Shown here in pieces: positions 34,001-46,427 of a stretch of 64,000 nt of DNA. The position numbers were made by a program, and so were the translations under genes. Each line of letters begins with the position of its first letter. Positions within the stretch are counted from its first letter, which is position 1. Below the pieces are notes generated by a model, which was not told where the DNA came from, made no database searches, and saw only the letters and a program-made list of their open reading frames with translations. Where the stretch lies: NCBI GenBank assembly GCA_026770025.1, contig JAMXDE010000003.1, positions 744,001-808,000 on the forward strand, written 5' to 3'. The DNA comes from Craspedostauros australis. Taxonomy: Eukaryota; Bacillariophyta; Bacillariophyceae; Mastogloiales; Achnanthaceae.

Positions 34001-35756
34001 CAACAACGAAACTACAGATGACGAAGAGATTGCAGACGAAGAAGAGATCGAAATCACTCACTATAGCACAACAGGACTGTACGGAATGAATGCAATCATT
34101 ACCGAATCACCAGCGATCGACATCGGATTGTCGATGCAGGACGAGAAGAAAGAACCAGAGAAGCACATCGAACCTACAACATTCGATGGAGCCTTCAATC
34201 ATCCAGACCCTATCCATCGAAAGGGATATCGAGCAGCCATCAAGAAAGAGTTCGACTCCATGGACACACGCAAAGTGTACAGCAAGATCAAACGAGATAC
34301 CATCCCACGCGGCCGCAGATGCTGCAAGTGCAAATGGGTCTTCAAGCTGAAGCGTGACGGCACACATCGAGCGCGGCTCGTTGCATGTGGCTATTCACAA
34401 ATCGCAGGAGTGGACTTCCAAGAGCACTACTCACCCGTCATTCACGACGTGACCTATCGGGTCATGATGGTGATCATGCTGATCAAGAAGATGGACTGCG
34501 CACTCGTCGATGTCGTAACGGCATTCCTACACGGAGACCTCGACGAGGAGATCTACATGAACTGTCCCAACGGGATGGATCATCAACCAGACGAAGCCCT
34601 GACCCTACACAAGCCAATCTACGGACTTGTGCAGAGCGCCAGGCAATGGTTCAAGATGTTGGTATCGACCCTCAAGAATATCAACTTCGAGCAGAGCGCA
34701 GCAGACCCGTGCTTGTTCTACAGGAAGACGAACGAAGGAAGCATGATCGTGGCCATCTACGTGGACGACTGCTTTTGCTGCGGAGATTCCAAAGCATTGG
34801 AGACCTTCCTGAAGGACATCCAAGGTAGCAAATTCAAGGTAACAATCGAGCGCGGACTCGGAGACTACCTCAGCTGCAACATCGAACTGAACCATGACAA
34901 GACCAAAGCGACATTGCGTCAACCACATCTCATCCGACACCTCATCGAAGAATTCGGAACCAAGGTTGAGAAGATGCAACGCTATGGGACACCGGGAACC
35001 CCGGGTCAAATCATCGTACGACCATCCGAAGATAACGGACTGCATAAGGTCGGAGCGGAAGAACATGCCGAATACCGCCGAGGCGTCGGTATGCTACTCT
35101 TCCTCATCAAGCACTCGCGACCAGATATCGCGAACCCCGTGAGGGAACTCTCCAAGGTATTGATCGGGCCCACCAAGGCCGCAATGAAGGAGATGTATCG
35201 GATCATCAAGTATGTGATCGATACAAAGGACTATGGATTGAAGATCCATCCAGCGCGTCCAGACGACGACGGCTGGGACATGGAGCTCTTCTGCGATAGC
35301 GAATATGTAGGAGACAAGAACACGAGAATCAGCGTAGGGGGATTCATCCTATACCTGTGCAAGGTGCCAATCCTTTGGCGATCCAAGGCACAGAAGGCCG
35401 TCACACTCAGCTCATCCGAAGCAGAATACGTTGCCCTTTCCGAAGCGGCAAAGGAGATCTTCTTCGTCGTGCAGCTACTCGAAAGTGTGGGCGTCCCAGT
35501 GAAGACACCGATCAAGGTCCGTGTGGACAATATCGGAGCAATCTTCATCGCCAAGAACCCATCGACATCCCAACGATCGCGGCACATCGACGTGCGCCAT
35601 CACTACGTGAGGAACATGGTAATCAACAAAACCATCGAAATCATTTTCGTCAAATCCGAGCAGAACACAAGCGACGGATTCACCAAGAACATCAAGGCCG
35701 ACTTGCAACGTGAACATGAGAAGTCGTACCTTGACACATCGAGAACATTCGAATGA
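30864..35756 (+). CDS. Pol of element C (protease-integrase-RT-RNase H)
   Basis: The frame is open from 30,810, but the part continuous with gag starts near the A run. There is no convincing own start codon before GHEMVLSAKDM. An acidic linker of about 350 residues precedes the protease (WLADSGASCHIV near 32,084), the pre-integrase zinc region, integrase (LFIDIS near 32,701, GDNSGEN near 32,896, NGRVERKF near 32,992), a second acidic linker, RT (KWVFKLKRDGTHRARLV, FLHGDLDEEIYM, YVDD near 34,759) and RNase H (CDSEYVGDKNTRISVGG, SSSEAEYVAL, RHIDVRHHYV). It ends at TGA 35,756. All active-site motifs are intact. Expression depends on passing the A9 site. Confidence 0.92.
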   Translation, partial: AKKNNKQANAATEGHDKSGHEMVLSAKDMPLCMLVSDDYIEDSFFDNFECVGSDDEVQDDEIVPEWLSEEPIIHEVDPRRGVSYECCFNAHDLIGSYGDEAEMGSEANDSDIKEAMSDDDDDADEDGTDEDDEASRDEMPPPQVGRYERTGTFINQGQGETNRAAAPPPPAAGNNRSGIFDEDDSDESEDGNHPNDSFNPNEHVVYPANIDFPDIADPNSVDYLLRHTVTPDATVTALTIQKQLIFDAVMEAGMRLFPETTRGALMPIWVNMMGSILSEHFESIEEILANAIVINHILEADDSETIPETDLHYILGGCMRVLLRERSRVHPYDPVTGSHRSNTTPSDYAQLSDETNDDHHENLWNEYGAHINEEDEDNVMTDTAAAAVEQLHKLSTKHKDKVNKDTWLADSGASCHIVNSDAALFNVRHIKSFVQVGDSTKLDSPKMGSIRLKVKQRDNTGHVIRLDDVKYTPKMAVNLFSTNKALYNGYQLGSNGILMDIINGSGTKIVFDRVFPMANGFITGVQMHPIIPTNDDKACTALVKNPSKEINAVNLHRMLGHAPLEAMKRTAAQYGWKIIGEMPVCRDCAVANARVKNIPKATIPRATRRGERLFIDISYTKHISFGDKRYWTLIVDDCTDHCWSFFLKNKSDQPGYIKRFIQTIKSQTGDQQIIFRGDNSGENKSTQDILIDAGLNVKFEFTASNTPQQNGRVERKFAYLYTKIRSMLNGAQLDEEYRHGLWAAAASTATAIANITVAKNQKESPHRQFFGNDPPYADALRTFGEVGVVKTTYGGITAKLKNRGEEMVFIGYAHQHASGVYNMYRPSTKSLICSRDIKWLNQSYGQFRGWAPAPNVSNETETTDADGFTTIGRKGATPRTATRQASEAKRVSFADNNRYYILSDSDDEDNEDDGAVTQLIHNDEEDRSESNHEDDEITPSGDEANDDTGVTPPNTPARSTHDTPSRPPPSKPSKRDIDRKERIRRHEARGRKGEVNPKSTTGKSIPRALRELADYNERGRKEEGYESDPSSNEDSDKLSDEETDHSNNETTDDEEIADEEEIEITHYSTTGLYGMNAIITESPAIDIGLSMQDEKKEPEKHIEPTTFDGAFNHPDPIHRKGYRAAIKKEFDSMDTRKVYSKIKRDTIPRGRRCCKCKWVFKLKRDGTHRARLVACGYSQIAGVDFQEHYSPVIHDVTYRVMMVIMLIKKMDCALVDVVTAFLHGDLDEEIYMNCPNGMDHQPDEALTLHKPIYGLVQSARQWFKMLVSTLKNINFEQSAADPCLFYRKTNEGSMIVAIYVDDCFCCGDSKALETFLKDIQGSKFKVTIERGLGDYLSCNIELNHDKTKATLRQPHLIRHLIEEFGTKVEKMQRYGTPGTPGQIIVRPSEDNGLHKVGAEEHAEYRRGVGMLLFLIKHSRPDIANPVRELSKVLIGPTKAAMKEMYRIIKYVIDTKDYGLKIHPARPDDDGWDMELFCDSEYVGDKNTRISVGGFILYLCKVPILWRSKAQKAVTLSSSEAEYVALSEAAKEIFFVVQLLESVGVPVKTPIKVRVDNIGAIFIAKNPSTSQRSRHIDVRHHYVRNMVINKTIEIIFVKSEQNTSDGFTKNIKADLQREHEKSYLDTSRTFE
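30866..30874 (+). other. A9 run at the gag-pol frame change of element C
   Basis: AGC followed by nine A and CAACAAAC. One A fewer would join gag and pol in a single frame, as in element D. It is either a slippage mutation or a site of programmed frameshift or transcriptional slippage. Confidence 0.6.
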
Positions 35757-35766
35757 CCGAATGCAC

Positions 35767-35776
35767 ATAGGAAGGG
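35767..35776 (+). promoter_or_regulatory. Polypurine tract of element C
   Basis: ATAGGAAGGG directly precedes the 3' LTR. Confidence 0.55.
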
Positions 35777-36569
35777 TGTCGAGATGTACATGTGAGTATA
35801 TGTCGAGATGTACGTGTATATGTGCATCGTTCACCCGCTATTCTCTCATACGCACTTGGACGGTATAACTACATTCGTGTCAATAGTATACTGTGATTCG
35901 TCAGAATTACAGGGGAAACGGAACACACGAAAAGGGGCAAGATTTCTGGAGGAAATTTGCAAATGACGATTTCTGAGAGAATTGGAAGATCGTCCGTCCA
36001 TCCATCAATGGTACCAAGAGAATCTCGAGGTACTTCCCAACTAAACCTCAGATGACGATATCATCTGACAGACCACTGCATCACCAATGGAACGTGACAT
36101 CTGAAGAGCAGAAGGACGCCTACTGACGTTGACAGGATGTCATCGTGTCACCACGTCGACATCTGTCTCCAAGTCAGAGCAGGAGGCGAAGATCCGATGA
36201 CCGAAGGGCATCAGCATCATGGATACAGAAGGTGAACTTCAAATGGCGAGTACTCATGGAGTAGGAGCCAGTACTGAATGAACGGAGTGTCGAATACGGA
36301 GTACGTATCGAATACGGAGTATCGTGTGCGACGAGCACACGATGTTGAGAGAGAGAGAATACAGAGAGGAGCGAGAGAACATCTCGCGTACCGACTCATA
36401 GTCGGAGACTGAATCTACGAAACAGATTGAAGCACCGAGAGCATCGGGCAAGAGAACGGGCGTACACCGAGAGCATCAGAGTAGCCAAGTAATGAAATAG
36501 CAAACGAACGACTATCAACCAACACCATCTTCCACGATCGTAGGTTACCGTGAGCGGAACTTGCCAACA
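35777..36569 (+). repeat. 3' LTR of element C
   Basis: 793 bp, about 99% identical to the 5' LTR. It is followed immediately by the interior of element D's gag, not by a copy of the left flank. Confidence 0.93.
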
Positions 36570-39500
36570 GATGCGCATGAAGAAGGGAGAACACCCGGAC
36601 ACGTTCCTCACCGAGATGGAAGTGCTCCGTGGACGTCTCTCCCACGCCGGCGTCGACTTGGACATGACTCAGTACCACATGCTCGTGCTCAACGCCCTCG
36701 CAAGGGACTACGAGATGGATGTGAAGCTCATCGAGCTCAAGTTCACCGGCATCGAAAACACGATGTCAATCGAGGACATCCGTGAAGCTGTGAGTGCCAC
36801 CTACGACGCACGTCACATCAAGCAAGGAAGCAACCGCCGCGAGAGCGACACCAAAGAGGAAATGGCTCTCGCTGCCACTGGCGGTTTCAAAGGGTACTGC
36901 CGCAACTGCGGTGCCTATGGGCACAAGAAGGCGGACTGCCGCTCTCCCCCGAAGAACAAAAACAACAAGGCCTTGAAGAAGAACAACAAGAGAGGAGACA
37001 CCCCCGCCAAGAACAAGTTCAACGGAAACTGCAAGTACTGCGGTAAGAAGGGGCACAAGATCCTCGACTGCTTCAAGTTGAAAGCAGCAATGCGAGAAGC
37101 CGAGGCCGCAAACGTGGCGACCGACGGCATGGAGGAAGAGACAGACGTCGCCCTCGAAATGGTCGAAGAACACATGTGGCGGACTGCAGAAGACAATGTG
37201 GCAGGCTACGACTCCTTCGTTGAAGTTGACGAGGAGATGTGGTCGCCCTCCAACGAGAAGGCCGACGACGTAGCCCTGGCCATGATCGAGGAGCCCATCT
37301 GGTTGCCCGAAGACGACAAGTCCATGGATAGCACGGAGATGATGTGCTTCCTCACCAACGAGTTCGAAATTGATTCGACAGAGGTCAAAAATGTGACCAA
37401 CCCAAGGCTCGTAACCACCCAAGAAATCGCGAACATCAAGAAAAACATGAGCAACGACCACGCCATGATGCCTCCCGAAGAGGAGACCACCGAAGGCCTC
37501 GCCCTCACGTCCACCGACGAAGAGATGGCCGACCAAGGCAACGAAGAGCCAAACCAAGGCTCCGAGTGGACAGCTGAAGAGCGGGCGGCCCACCACCCAG
37601 GAGTATATGGTCACTACGGACCACCAGCGGTAGCCGCCGAGCGCATCAACCGCGAACTCTTCCCGTCCGACGACGAGTCCACTGAAGACGACGGGTTCTT
37701 CGACGAGGTCATCTACGACGAAGACCTCGTCAGCTCTGAAGAGGAGACTACCAACGAAGTGGCAATGGTGATCGGAGCGGAAGACATCTGCAGAGAGCCT
37801 GTCTTCTCGCTCTCCACCAACAAGTCTCCCATCGAGAAGACGATCGAAGCAGCAGGGCGCGCTATGTACCAAGGATGGGCATCGTGCCCACTGTGCTTCA
37901 AACAAGGGTACATCTACTCGTACTGCGTCGATTGTCCAGCCCAGCCATTCCTCATCGATCTACCGGACGGAATGGACGTGGTGAAGCCGACAACCCACGA
38001 AGAGCGCGATCAACGCCGCGCAATGCTCGCAAAGGAGGAGTCCCTCGCACTCGCAGTGCGATACTCATTGAGCAACGCCATGCCGGCTGACAATGTGCGC
38101 TCCGAGCTTGCCCTGCTGTGCCTCGACACAGTGGAGGAGTACAACTCGAGAGACAGACGCACTTGCGCGGATGCTCGCACCCTCTACTTCCTCCTACGCG
38201 AAATCGGGATGATGACTCCATTCAACGTCATGAAGAACATGCCGTTCATCAACAAAAGGCTGGAGAAGGAGCAGTTGCCAGCCATCCACCATGGACTCAT
38301 CGGGAGCCTGGCCTCGCGTGGAGCACTCCAAGTCATGTGGAAGAACCACCCAGGCCACTACGGAGTCCGCAGCCCAAATGCGTTCCCTGAACTCCCCATC
38401 TACAGCGAGAGAAACCCGCAACCAGACATGGCGATGGTGATCGGTGACATCGACGGCTTCGAAGAACGCCGCGTCACGCTCGCCCCAGACCGCCATGAGG
38501 CAAACACTTGGTTGGGCGACTCAGGTGCCTCGTGCCACCTGACCAACAACGACGAGGGGATGACAAACGTGCGCGTGGCCGACCACTCCATCAAGATCGG
38601 CAGCGGTCGCTACATCAAGGCAACAAAGGTGGGCGACAAGCGCATGATGGTGATGCAGAAAAACGGTACCACCGCAACCATCCTCCTCAAGCACGTGAAG
38701 TTCGTGCCCAAATTGTGGGTGAACCTCCTCAGCATCAACAAAGCGCTCGAGAGCGGCTTCAACATCAGCAACCACGGCGTTGTGATGAGCCTGGAGAAGC
38801 GCGGACAACGCATTACGTTTGACCGGCTTATGGCTACCCACAGTGGGTTCGTGAGCGGTGTTAACATGGTCACCGCCCCTCACCCCCACGATCAAGCCAA
38901 TGTTGGCGTGTCCACCCAGACCACGGTGGACATCAACCAAATCCATAAAATGTTAGGCCATGTTGACACTTACACGATCTCTCGCACAGCGGGACGATAC
39001 GGGTGGAATGTCACAGGCAAATTGCATGCATGTGTGGACTGTGCCATTGGCAAACAAAGGCAGAAGGCCATGAGGAAGAAACTCCAATCACGAGCGAAGG
39101 AGGTTGGTGATCGACTGTTCATTGACACATCGAGTGTCCAGACACACAGCTACGGACAAGGAAAGTATTGGCTCCTAGTCCTCGATGATTACAGTGACTA
39201 CTGTTGGAGCTATTTCTTGAAGGAGAAGAGTGAGGTTGGAACAAAAATGATTCTGTTGCTTAAGTGGCTCCAAGCCAATCAGCAAACACGAGTGAAAATT
39301 ATCAGATGTGACAACGCAGGAGAAAATTATTCCGCGGAGAAGCAACTGCTCGTCGCAGGGTTCGGTCCAACATTCGAGTACACTGCAGCATCGACGCCGC
39401 AACAGAACGGTCGCGTGGAAAGAAAATTCGCCACGTTGTACGGGAAAGTCCGAGCCATGCTCAATCACACGCACCTGCCGAAAAATGTCCGAGGAAAATT

Positions 39501-42057
39501 ATGGGCCGAGGCGACCAGAACTGCTACCCAACTGGAGAATATCATCGGGACGAAAACGAGAGAACCAGCATGCGTGCTGTTCAACAACCGGATCCCAACT
39601 TACGTGGATGGGTTGCGCGTTTTCGGGGAAATAGGCATGGTGTACATCGGAGGCCGCATGATAAAGGCGAAGCTGGATGACAGATCCAGACCGGCTATGT
39701 TCGTTGGATACGGCCAGTCACACGCGAAGGGAGTGTATCGAATGCTGAACCTCGCAACAACTAAGATCCTAATCACGAGAGACGTGACATGGATGAATCA
39801 GTCATATGGGCAATTCAGAGGTATCGAGAATGCCAACAGATCAATACTAATAGATCTGGAAGATGACGACTCTACATCGGGTATGAAGACCCGACACACG
39901 AGAGCAGCTTGGGAGCGACGATCGGAGACCATCAAAGGAATGGAGACCGACGACGCAGATCGCAGCAGCAGAGCCGGAGAGAAAGAAGATACAGAAGACG
40001 CTGCGCGAGGGCAAGATGACTTGCTCCCCACCCAAGGGAAAAATGAGTCGAACGATAATGACGGCGACGAATTCGGAAGGGACGATGAGGGGAGAGCTAA
40101 TGAAGAGGCCAAACGTGAGCCGGAGCAGACCCCTATCGCAGAACCTGTGCAACGCGTACCGAGGATGGTGAGTGCTCTCACAGGGTACAACAAAGAACCC
40201 ATCCCAGAGGAGGAGCGAGACCTCGAATCGAGCGATGAGTCAGAACCAAATACAGACGAAGGGTACGAGACACCCCAAGAGACTATCGCATCCCCATCGG
40301 ACACAGGAGGACTCGACTTCCACACGGACGGGTCAACATTCAACAGAGATATCGCAGGCATGATGATAGATACACCTCACGGAATGATGAGACTCGACGA
40401 TATCATCACTGCGGACCAAGCATTGAACAACGAACAGAATGAGGATGGGATGGAACTAGCGAGCATCGCTATGCTGCTGGATCCAACCACATTCGAGGAC
40501 TGCTGGGACCACGCGGACCCCAGTAAGAGAAAGAAATGGCGCGAAGCCATCAACAAGGAATTCTACGATATGGCCAGAAGGAAAGTATGGGAAAAGATCA
40601 AGAAGGACCGGATGCCGAGGAATCGGCGGTGCGTGAAGACCAAATGGGTCTTCAAGGAAAAGAGGAACGGGGTATTCCGCGCCAGACTCGTGGCATGCGG
40701 ATATTCGCAAATCGCAGGAGTCGACTTCTCAGCGCACCACGCACCGGTGATACATGATGCAACCTACCGTATCATGCTCACTATGAAAATGATACTGAAG
40801 CTAGACAGCATCATCATCAACTTTGAGACAGCATTCTTGCATGGAGACCTCGACGAAGAGATCTATATGCAATGCCCGAAAGGCATGAAACACGAAACAG
40901 ATGAATGCCTGCTGCTCAAGAAAACCATCTACGGACTCGTGCAGAGTGCCAGACAATGGAATAAGAAGCTCGTCGACATCCTATTCAAATTGGGGTTCAG
41001 ACAGAGTGAGGTAGACCCATGCCTGCTGATTCGGAATCAGGAAGGGCAACTGCTTTTAATCGGCACCTATGTGGACGATTGTCTCTGCATCGGAGAAAAG
41101 CAGGAACTGGAGAAGCTCGTGAAAGATATCCGCGCGGAACGGTTCGGGGTCAAAGTGGAGGAAGATCTCGAAGACTACCTGAGCTGCAAGATCATATTCA
41201 ACCACGACAAGACGAACTGTTGGGTGAACCAACCACACATCCTCAAGAACATCATCGACACGTTTGGGAGCGATGTGCTGAAACTACAACGATACGGAAC
41301 ACCAGGAACACCAGGGCAGGGCATCCAAAGGAACAGCGATGCACCCAAGGTGGACGAACAGCGACACAGCCGATACCGAAGTGGAGTAGGCATGCTGCTA
41401 TACCTGGTGAAACACTCTCGACCCGACATCGCCAATGCAGTGCGAGAACTGACCAAAGTATTGGACAGACCAACAGCCTCAGCATACAAGGAGATGCTAC
41501 GAGTCATGAAGTTCGTATGGGACACGAGAGAATATGGACTGAAGATGAAACCGAGTCCACTGACTAACGATGCATGGAAGATTGCAATATTCACCGACAG
41601 CGAGTTCGCGGGTGACAAGGACAATCGCATCAGCGTAGGAGGGCACATCGTCCTACTACAGGGAGTGCCGATCATATGGAGATCAAAAGCACAACACAGC
41701 GTAACACTCAGCTCAACAGAAGCAGAGTACGTCGCACTGTCAGAAGCAGGGAAAGAAATCCGCTTCGTGACGCAACTGATGAGCGACATCGGATTAAAGA
41801 TGCACAAGCCCGCGGACGTTATGGTCGACAACGTCGGAGCGATCTTCATCGCCTCAAACCCATCGACATCCGCAAGAACAAGGCACATCGACATCCAACA
41901 TCACTTCATACGTGAACTCGTCAAGAACGGAGAAGCCGTAACCAAATTCGTGCGATCGGAAGACAACATCGCAGACGGCTTCACAAAGAACACCAAAAAG
42001 GAGATCTATGACAACCACAAGCATCACTTCATCCAACTGCGGTCTGCAATGGATTAA
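36570..42057 (+). CDS. Copia polyprotein of element D (lacking the Gag N-terminus)
   Basis: About 1,828 codons are open with no internal stop. They contain: the rest of Gag (MRMKKGEHPDTFLTEME onward); zinc knuckles CRNCGAYGHKKADC (near 36,898) and CKYCGKKGHKILDC (near 37,030); an unusually long acidic linker; protease WLGDSGASCHLT (near 38,509); integrase LFIDTS, CDNAGEN, NGRVERKF (39,115-39,420); RT with FLHGDLDEEIYM and YVDDCLCIG (near 41,069); RNase H (FTDSEFAGDKDNRISVGG, SSTEAEYVALSEAG). Gag and pol share one frame, unlike element C. The first part (to about 38,900) uses mostly C/G-ended codons, the later part is more A/T-rich. With no 5' LTR or Gag start it is defective, though most enzymes are intact. 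Confidence 0.93.
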
Positions 42058-43062
42058 TGGGAGTAAGGCGAAAGGTGAAAGAGAAGGACGGTGATGATGG
42101 ATATGACCCGTGTGAGTCAATAGCGGTGCGGTCCCTCCAGGATTCTTTGATTTTGGTCCTTCGATTCAGATGAAACTTGGCGCACATACACTTTAACATA
42201 CTTAGATTAATAATACGAGATTGTAGCTTCAGAGAGGCCTTATATTTATAGTTATGAGGTGATGAAGTTGGGCAGGCTACCTCTAATGGAGGCCGCGATC
42301 TGTCGTGTTGTTTTTCTCGAGTTTGGGACTATCTCATGACATTTTGGTTTGTTCACGAGTTCGAGAATCTGTTTTTGGTGGGTCGGAGGCAAAAATTGAT
42401 GCCAATTGCCGCACAGACGGGCAGACGACAAAATTTGTGGGTGCTCGCAACATGATCAACTCGCGGTGTCAACGTGTGAAGCTGTCCCAACTGCTCTTCC
42501 CCTGCTCATTCTCGATTCATTGCGCACAGGATTATGATAGTGAAGGCGGTACTTCGAATGGAGAGGGGATAGTCGAGCCTTAAAGCTTCTGAAAGAGTGA
42601 GGCAATGATGGAGAATGGGGTTGACATCCTCAGTCTCGTGCAACGCCGTGTTGTACTGTGGCGAATGTCCTTGTTCACATGTGTTCGATCTCAGTCGTTC
42701 AATTCAACCCTTGTCGAAGAAATCGTCCCAAGTCTTTGAAAGAAATCATTTAGGAAGTATTGAAGTACATGTAGTCTTCTGGATGGCAGTGAGTAAGCTG
42801 GAGAAGAAGCAATGGTGGAACCCCTTTAGTCATCATCAATCCAAAGCGAGAGAGGACATTTTAAATATTGGCTCGCGTAACCCCCACTAACGTTACTCGT
42901 GTCTCATGGCAACGATCTACGCAATTTCGACTACTGATAAATGTGAACGTTTGAAATTCAAATTTGAAATTTACCGATGGCTCTCGTATTTTATCATTGA
43001 CATTTATCAAACGTCATCATCAGTATTCCTTGTCCAATCACTTCGTCTCACCATCATGACGT

Positions 43063-43664
43063 GTGTATGAGGGTGCACGGACAGACAGTAGATGGTTCTC
43101 GCAAAGCCTTCAAACGCAACAAATTCAACGCATGGTTTGGTGGGAGGCGTTGGGTGGACCAACAGATTCGTCCCAACAACACCATCCACCGCAGAAACTG
43201 AACAACAACGCAATTGCATCCAGCACAGCAAGTCAACCAGGGCCGCAGGTCAACCATATCATTAACAACGACTCCATTGTGGCTATCGAAGATATGCTCA
43301 GTGTTTGCTGAGCAGAATGACACTGCATAGTTCAGTGCCGACAGCATCGTCGACGACCATGAGACACCACCATCTCATGAACACACCAGCAGAGAAATCT
43401 ACCAAGCTACTCCACTAACGCCTACCGCAGCATCGTCAACGGATGCAGCAACCATCGTCAACACTCTGTACCGACACACAAGGAATACAAGTATGGTTGA
43501 AGGGCAATGGTGGATCTGGAGCTGCATCTCCTTGCACTCCCACTGCAGACCAAATTCTCATCCTCTATGATGTCAATGGGCAAAGGGCAGTGAAGAGCAG
43601 TCAGCAATGCACAACGAGCTGCGAATGCCGTGCATCAGGGCAACAGCAACCTCAACAACACTGA
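43063..43664 (+). pseudogene. Unrecognised coding-like remnants inside transposon copy 3
   Basis: Two short frames have protein-like composition: 43,063-43,311 (LQTQQIQRMVWWEALGG, QVNHIINNDSIVAIEDM) and 43,443-43,664 (QILILYDVNGQ). No family recognised, and no start with a clear context. They may be captured gene fragments. Confidence 0.25.
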
Positions 43665-45254
43665 CATCACAGCGGCAAGGACAATGCTCAGTGAGTTGGT
43701 GCATTCAGAGCCTTGTGGATGGCTGAGCATTGAGCATGTGGAATGAACATCACAGTAGTCTTCAGAAGTTGCATATTTGGCTGATGGTCAATAGCAGAGC
43801 ATCTGGCTGGAAGCAGCTGATGGGCAGAGAGCACAGCATATAGTACAGATCTCATCAGTGTATGTCGCAACAGACGGAGAGCACCACATCCCGTCGAAAG
43901 CATGAAAGGCAACATCCGGCTGACGCCAACACACATACTAGTCACCGGTGCCACACAGAATGCAGAGTGCAGACTGCTTCCTGAAGCAACCAACTGATGA
44001 GAAGACTGCATTCAGCAAGATCCGGGAATATTGTTATTGATCAACAAGTAGTAGGCAGTTTCCAGAAGAAGCAAAAGGGCTTCCAACCACAGCCAATGAA
44101 TTCAAACACGGATCAATATCGAGAAGAGTATCTGGCTTCAACCAGGTACTAGTGGGTTAGTAGTGAGCACCACCACATGACATTTGGCAACCAGTAGTGA
44201 AGCAATGAAGCACATTCAGAACGAGGAGCATCCAACCACAACCAAATTCACAGAGAAGATCCAACAGGAAGCAACCAGCAGCAGAAAAGGATCAAGCATC
44301 GAATACACTGCAAAGTAATTGGCAACAATCAAGAAACTACAAATCCCCAACACCAGAGTATCCAACAAAGAGCATAGTACATAAAGCAAAGTATCTCAAA
44401 ACGATCAACAGATCACTCTGCATCATTTGGCAGCAAGCAGAGCTCACAGGTCACAGCTGCAGAGCCTGCAGGGTACATAACAGAGAACACCTGACTGAGT
44501 TCTGTTGGCTGCAACCAACAAATCAGCAGAGTATTTGGCAACAATCACTTGTTCCAGTTTGATTTGTCATCACCTACATCAATGCCACTCATTGATCATT
44601 GTGCTCTAATTGATGTTGCTCCTCTGGCATCCCATGGAATGCTGTCTGATGCGGATGCGCACCCGCACACACTACAGATTCTGCGTGGCTCAAATGTCAA
44701 ACAGCATGAGCATCGTACGATCAACAATTCCATCCACAAAATCCATTCCAAATTGTCGCCGCTCCCAAACACACGAACAAACCAACACAAACGAACGCAA
44801 ATGAATGGGCAGACAAGTGATCACTCCGCACAACAAACAAAATCCACAATTCAGCAGCGCAAATCAACCAACAGACAAACGACCAAATCCACGAATGGCA
44901 GAACACACAGAATGGACAAACTGCTGCACCAATAGATGCCAACCAAACATATGATACCGCTCTTCGCATCCGAAGATCTTTTGGAGCAATGGTCAACTAC
45001 TGTGCTCATCGGCCAGTCCCCCACAGCCGTCAATGCCATCAATGACATCAATGACATCAATGCCATCAACAACCGACCAAATCCTCCTGCATGTCCAGCA
45101 AGAAATGGTGGAATGCATGGTACCATCAATGCGTCGAAGCCATCATGTCATACCAAAGGATGTCCACTGTGGCTAAATCACAAAGATCATCTGTGCCTGC
45201 GTTGTCCTTGAGAGTCTGTACCATTCGTTCCATGCCACTGCCACTGTCGCGCAC

Positions 45255-46427
45255 ATGAAAGGATTATCTGAGAACATGATCGTGGGATGCGTGGAGTGCG
45301 CAGGGTACCTCCTCGAGGATCTCTGCAATGGCCATGCCGACAAGCAGTTAATGAAGAATGTTGCCAAAGGCCCAAGCAACCTCGTCTGCGTCATCAGGTT
45401 GACTTGCACCAACCTGGATGCAGTTCTTGTCTTCTCATCCATCCAATCGTGGAGGTCATGCACTTCCAGTACATGCACTGGCTTGGAGGTAAGTGTTGAC
45501 ACACAACCGCAGTTGCAGCAACCCATCACCATCACCGTAGCAATTGCCCATCGTGCGTTTGTGTGCAGCACTTCAAACACTTGCACACCAACACAATCAC
45601 ACCCATTCTCTCCTTCTCCTTTTCTTGTCATCCATACTTTTCATCCACTCTACATCATCCTGATGGGACCAAGTGCAATGCAATACACAATTGCAGGGCT
45701 TCCAGACAACCTCCAGTTCCTTGTCGCCACAGCCATGCAGCACACAACACACTGCACTCTTCACGCAGCACACAGTACACAGGCCTACTCGCAAGAACTA
45801 CTTCGCCTCAATCAACACCAACTTCTGTCCATATGCTGGCATCAACCCAACTGTCACTACAATCATGCGCAAGCCAGGCGTTGATACCACCATGAACCTC
45901 ATCGATTTCGCCCACTTTGCAGGAGCATCCTTTCAGAACATGGAAGAGCCACCAGATGCAGCATTCCACATGCTGAGAGCAGAATGAAGTGAGCCACTCC
46001 CGAGTGCAAAGAGAATCAGCAGAAGAAGATTGCCATCGCTGCCTTCTCCTTCCCATCCTGCAAGATCAACGTTGATACTGCCACCTCCTTCAACACCTTC
46101 AGCATGGCCAAGGCTATCCTGCAACAGCTCAAGAGCAAGGGATGCGATGTCAGTGGTGGCAACAGCATTGACAAAGCCACCAAGGAGGATATGCTGAAGG
46201 CCATCCTGAAGGATATTGTCAACAACATCATCAACACTCTGGAAGCAATGCTCTCCTTTCCAGGGCTCAATTCTCCCACCACAGGGATCCAGGCAAGTAC
46301 TATTCATGATGATGTTTTGAATGCAAGCGAGATCACAACTGCCTCCTCTTTGCCAATTCCGTCAACGCTGCTAGCCTACATCACAGACTCATGGCCTACA
46401 CGTACCCATCACCCAATTCTCTGTTGA
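45255..46427 (+). pseudogene. Unrecognised decayed protein gene inside transposon copy 3
   Basis: Three overlapping frames switch reading phase. 45,255 onward carries VECAGYLLEDLCNGHADKQL. 45,673-45,987 ends with YFASINTNFCPYAGINPTVT and LIDFAHFAGASFQNMEE. From about 46,020 to 46,427 a shifted frame gives KIAIAAFSFPSCKINVDTAT and MLKAILKDIVNNIINTLEAM. The amphipathic, low-gap character suggests one ancestral protein with frameshifts. I do not recognise the family, and it does not resemble the transposase of the other copies. Confidence 0.35.

Larger units (their letters stand above)
28629..36569 (+). mobile_element. Ty1/Copia LTR retrotransposon C
   Basis: Two 793-bp LTRs (28,629-29,421 and 35,777-36,569) differ at about ten positions and enclose gag and pol frames. 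The bases flanking the pair (TGGGTC left, GATGCG right) do not match, so the outer junctions are not a simple insertion. Left is element B in reverse, right is element D forward. Confidence 0.93.
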
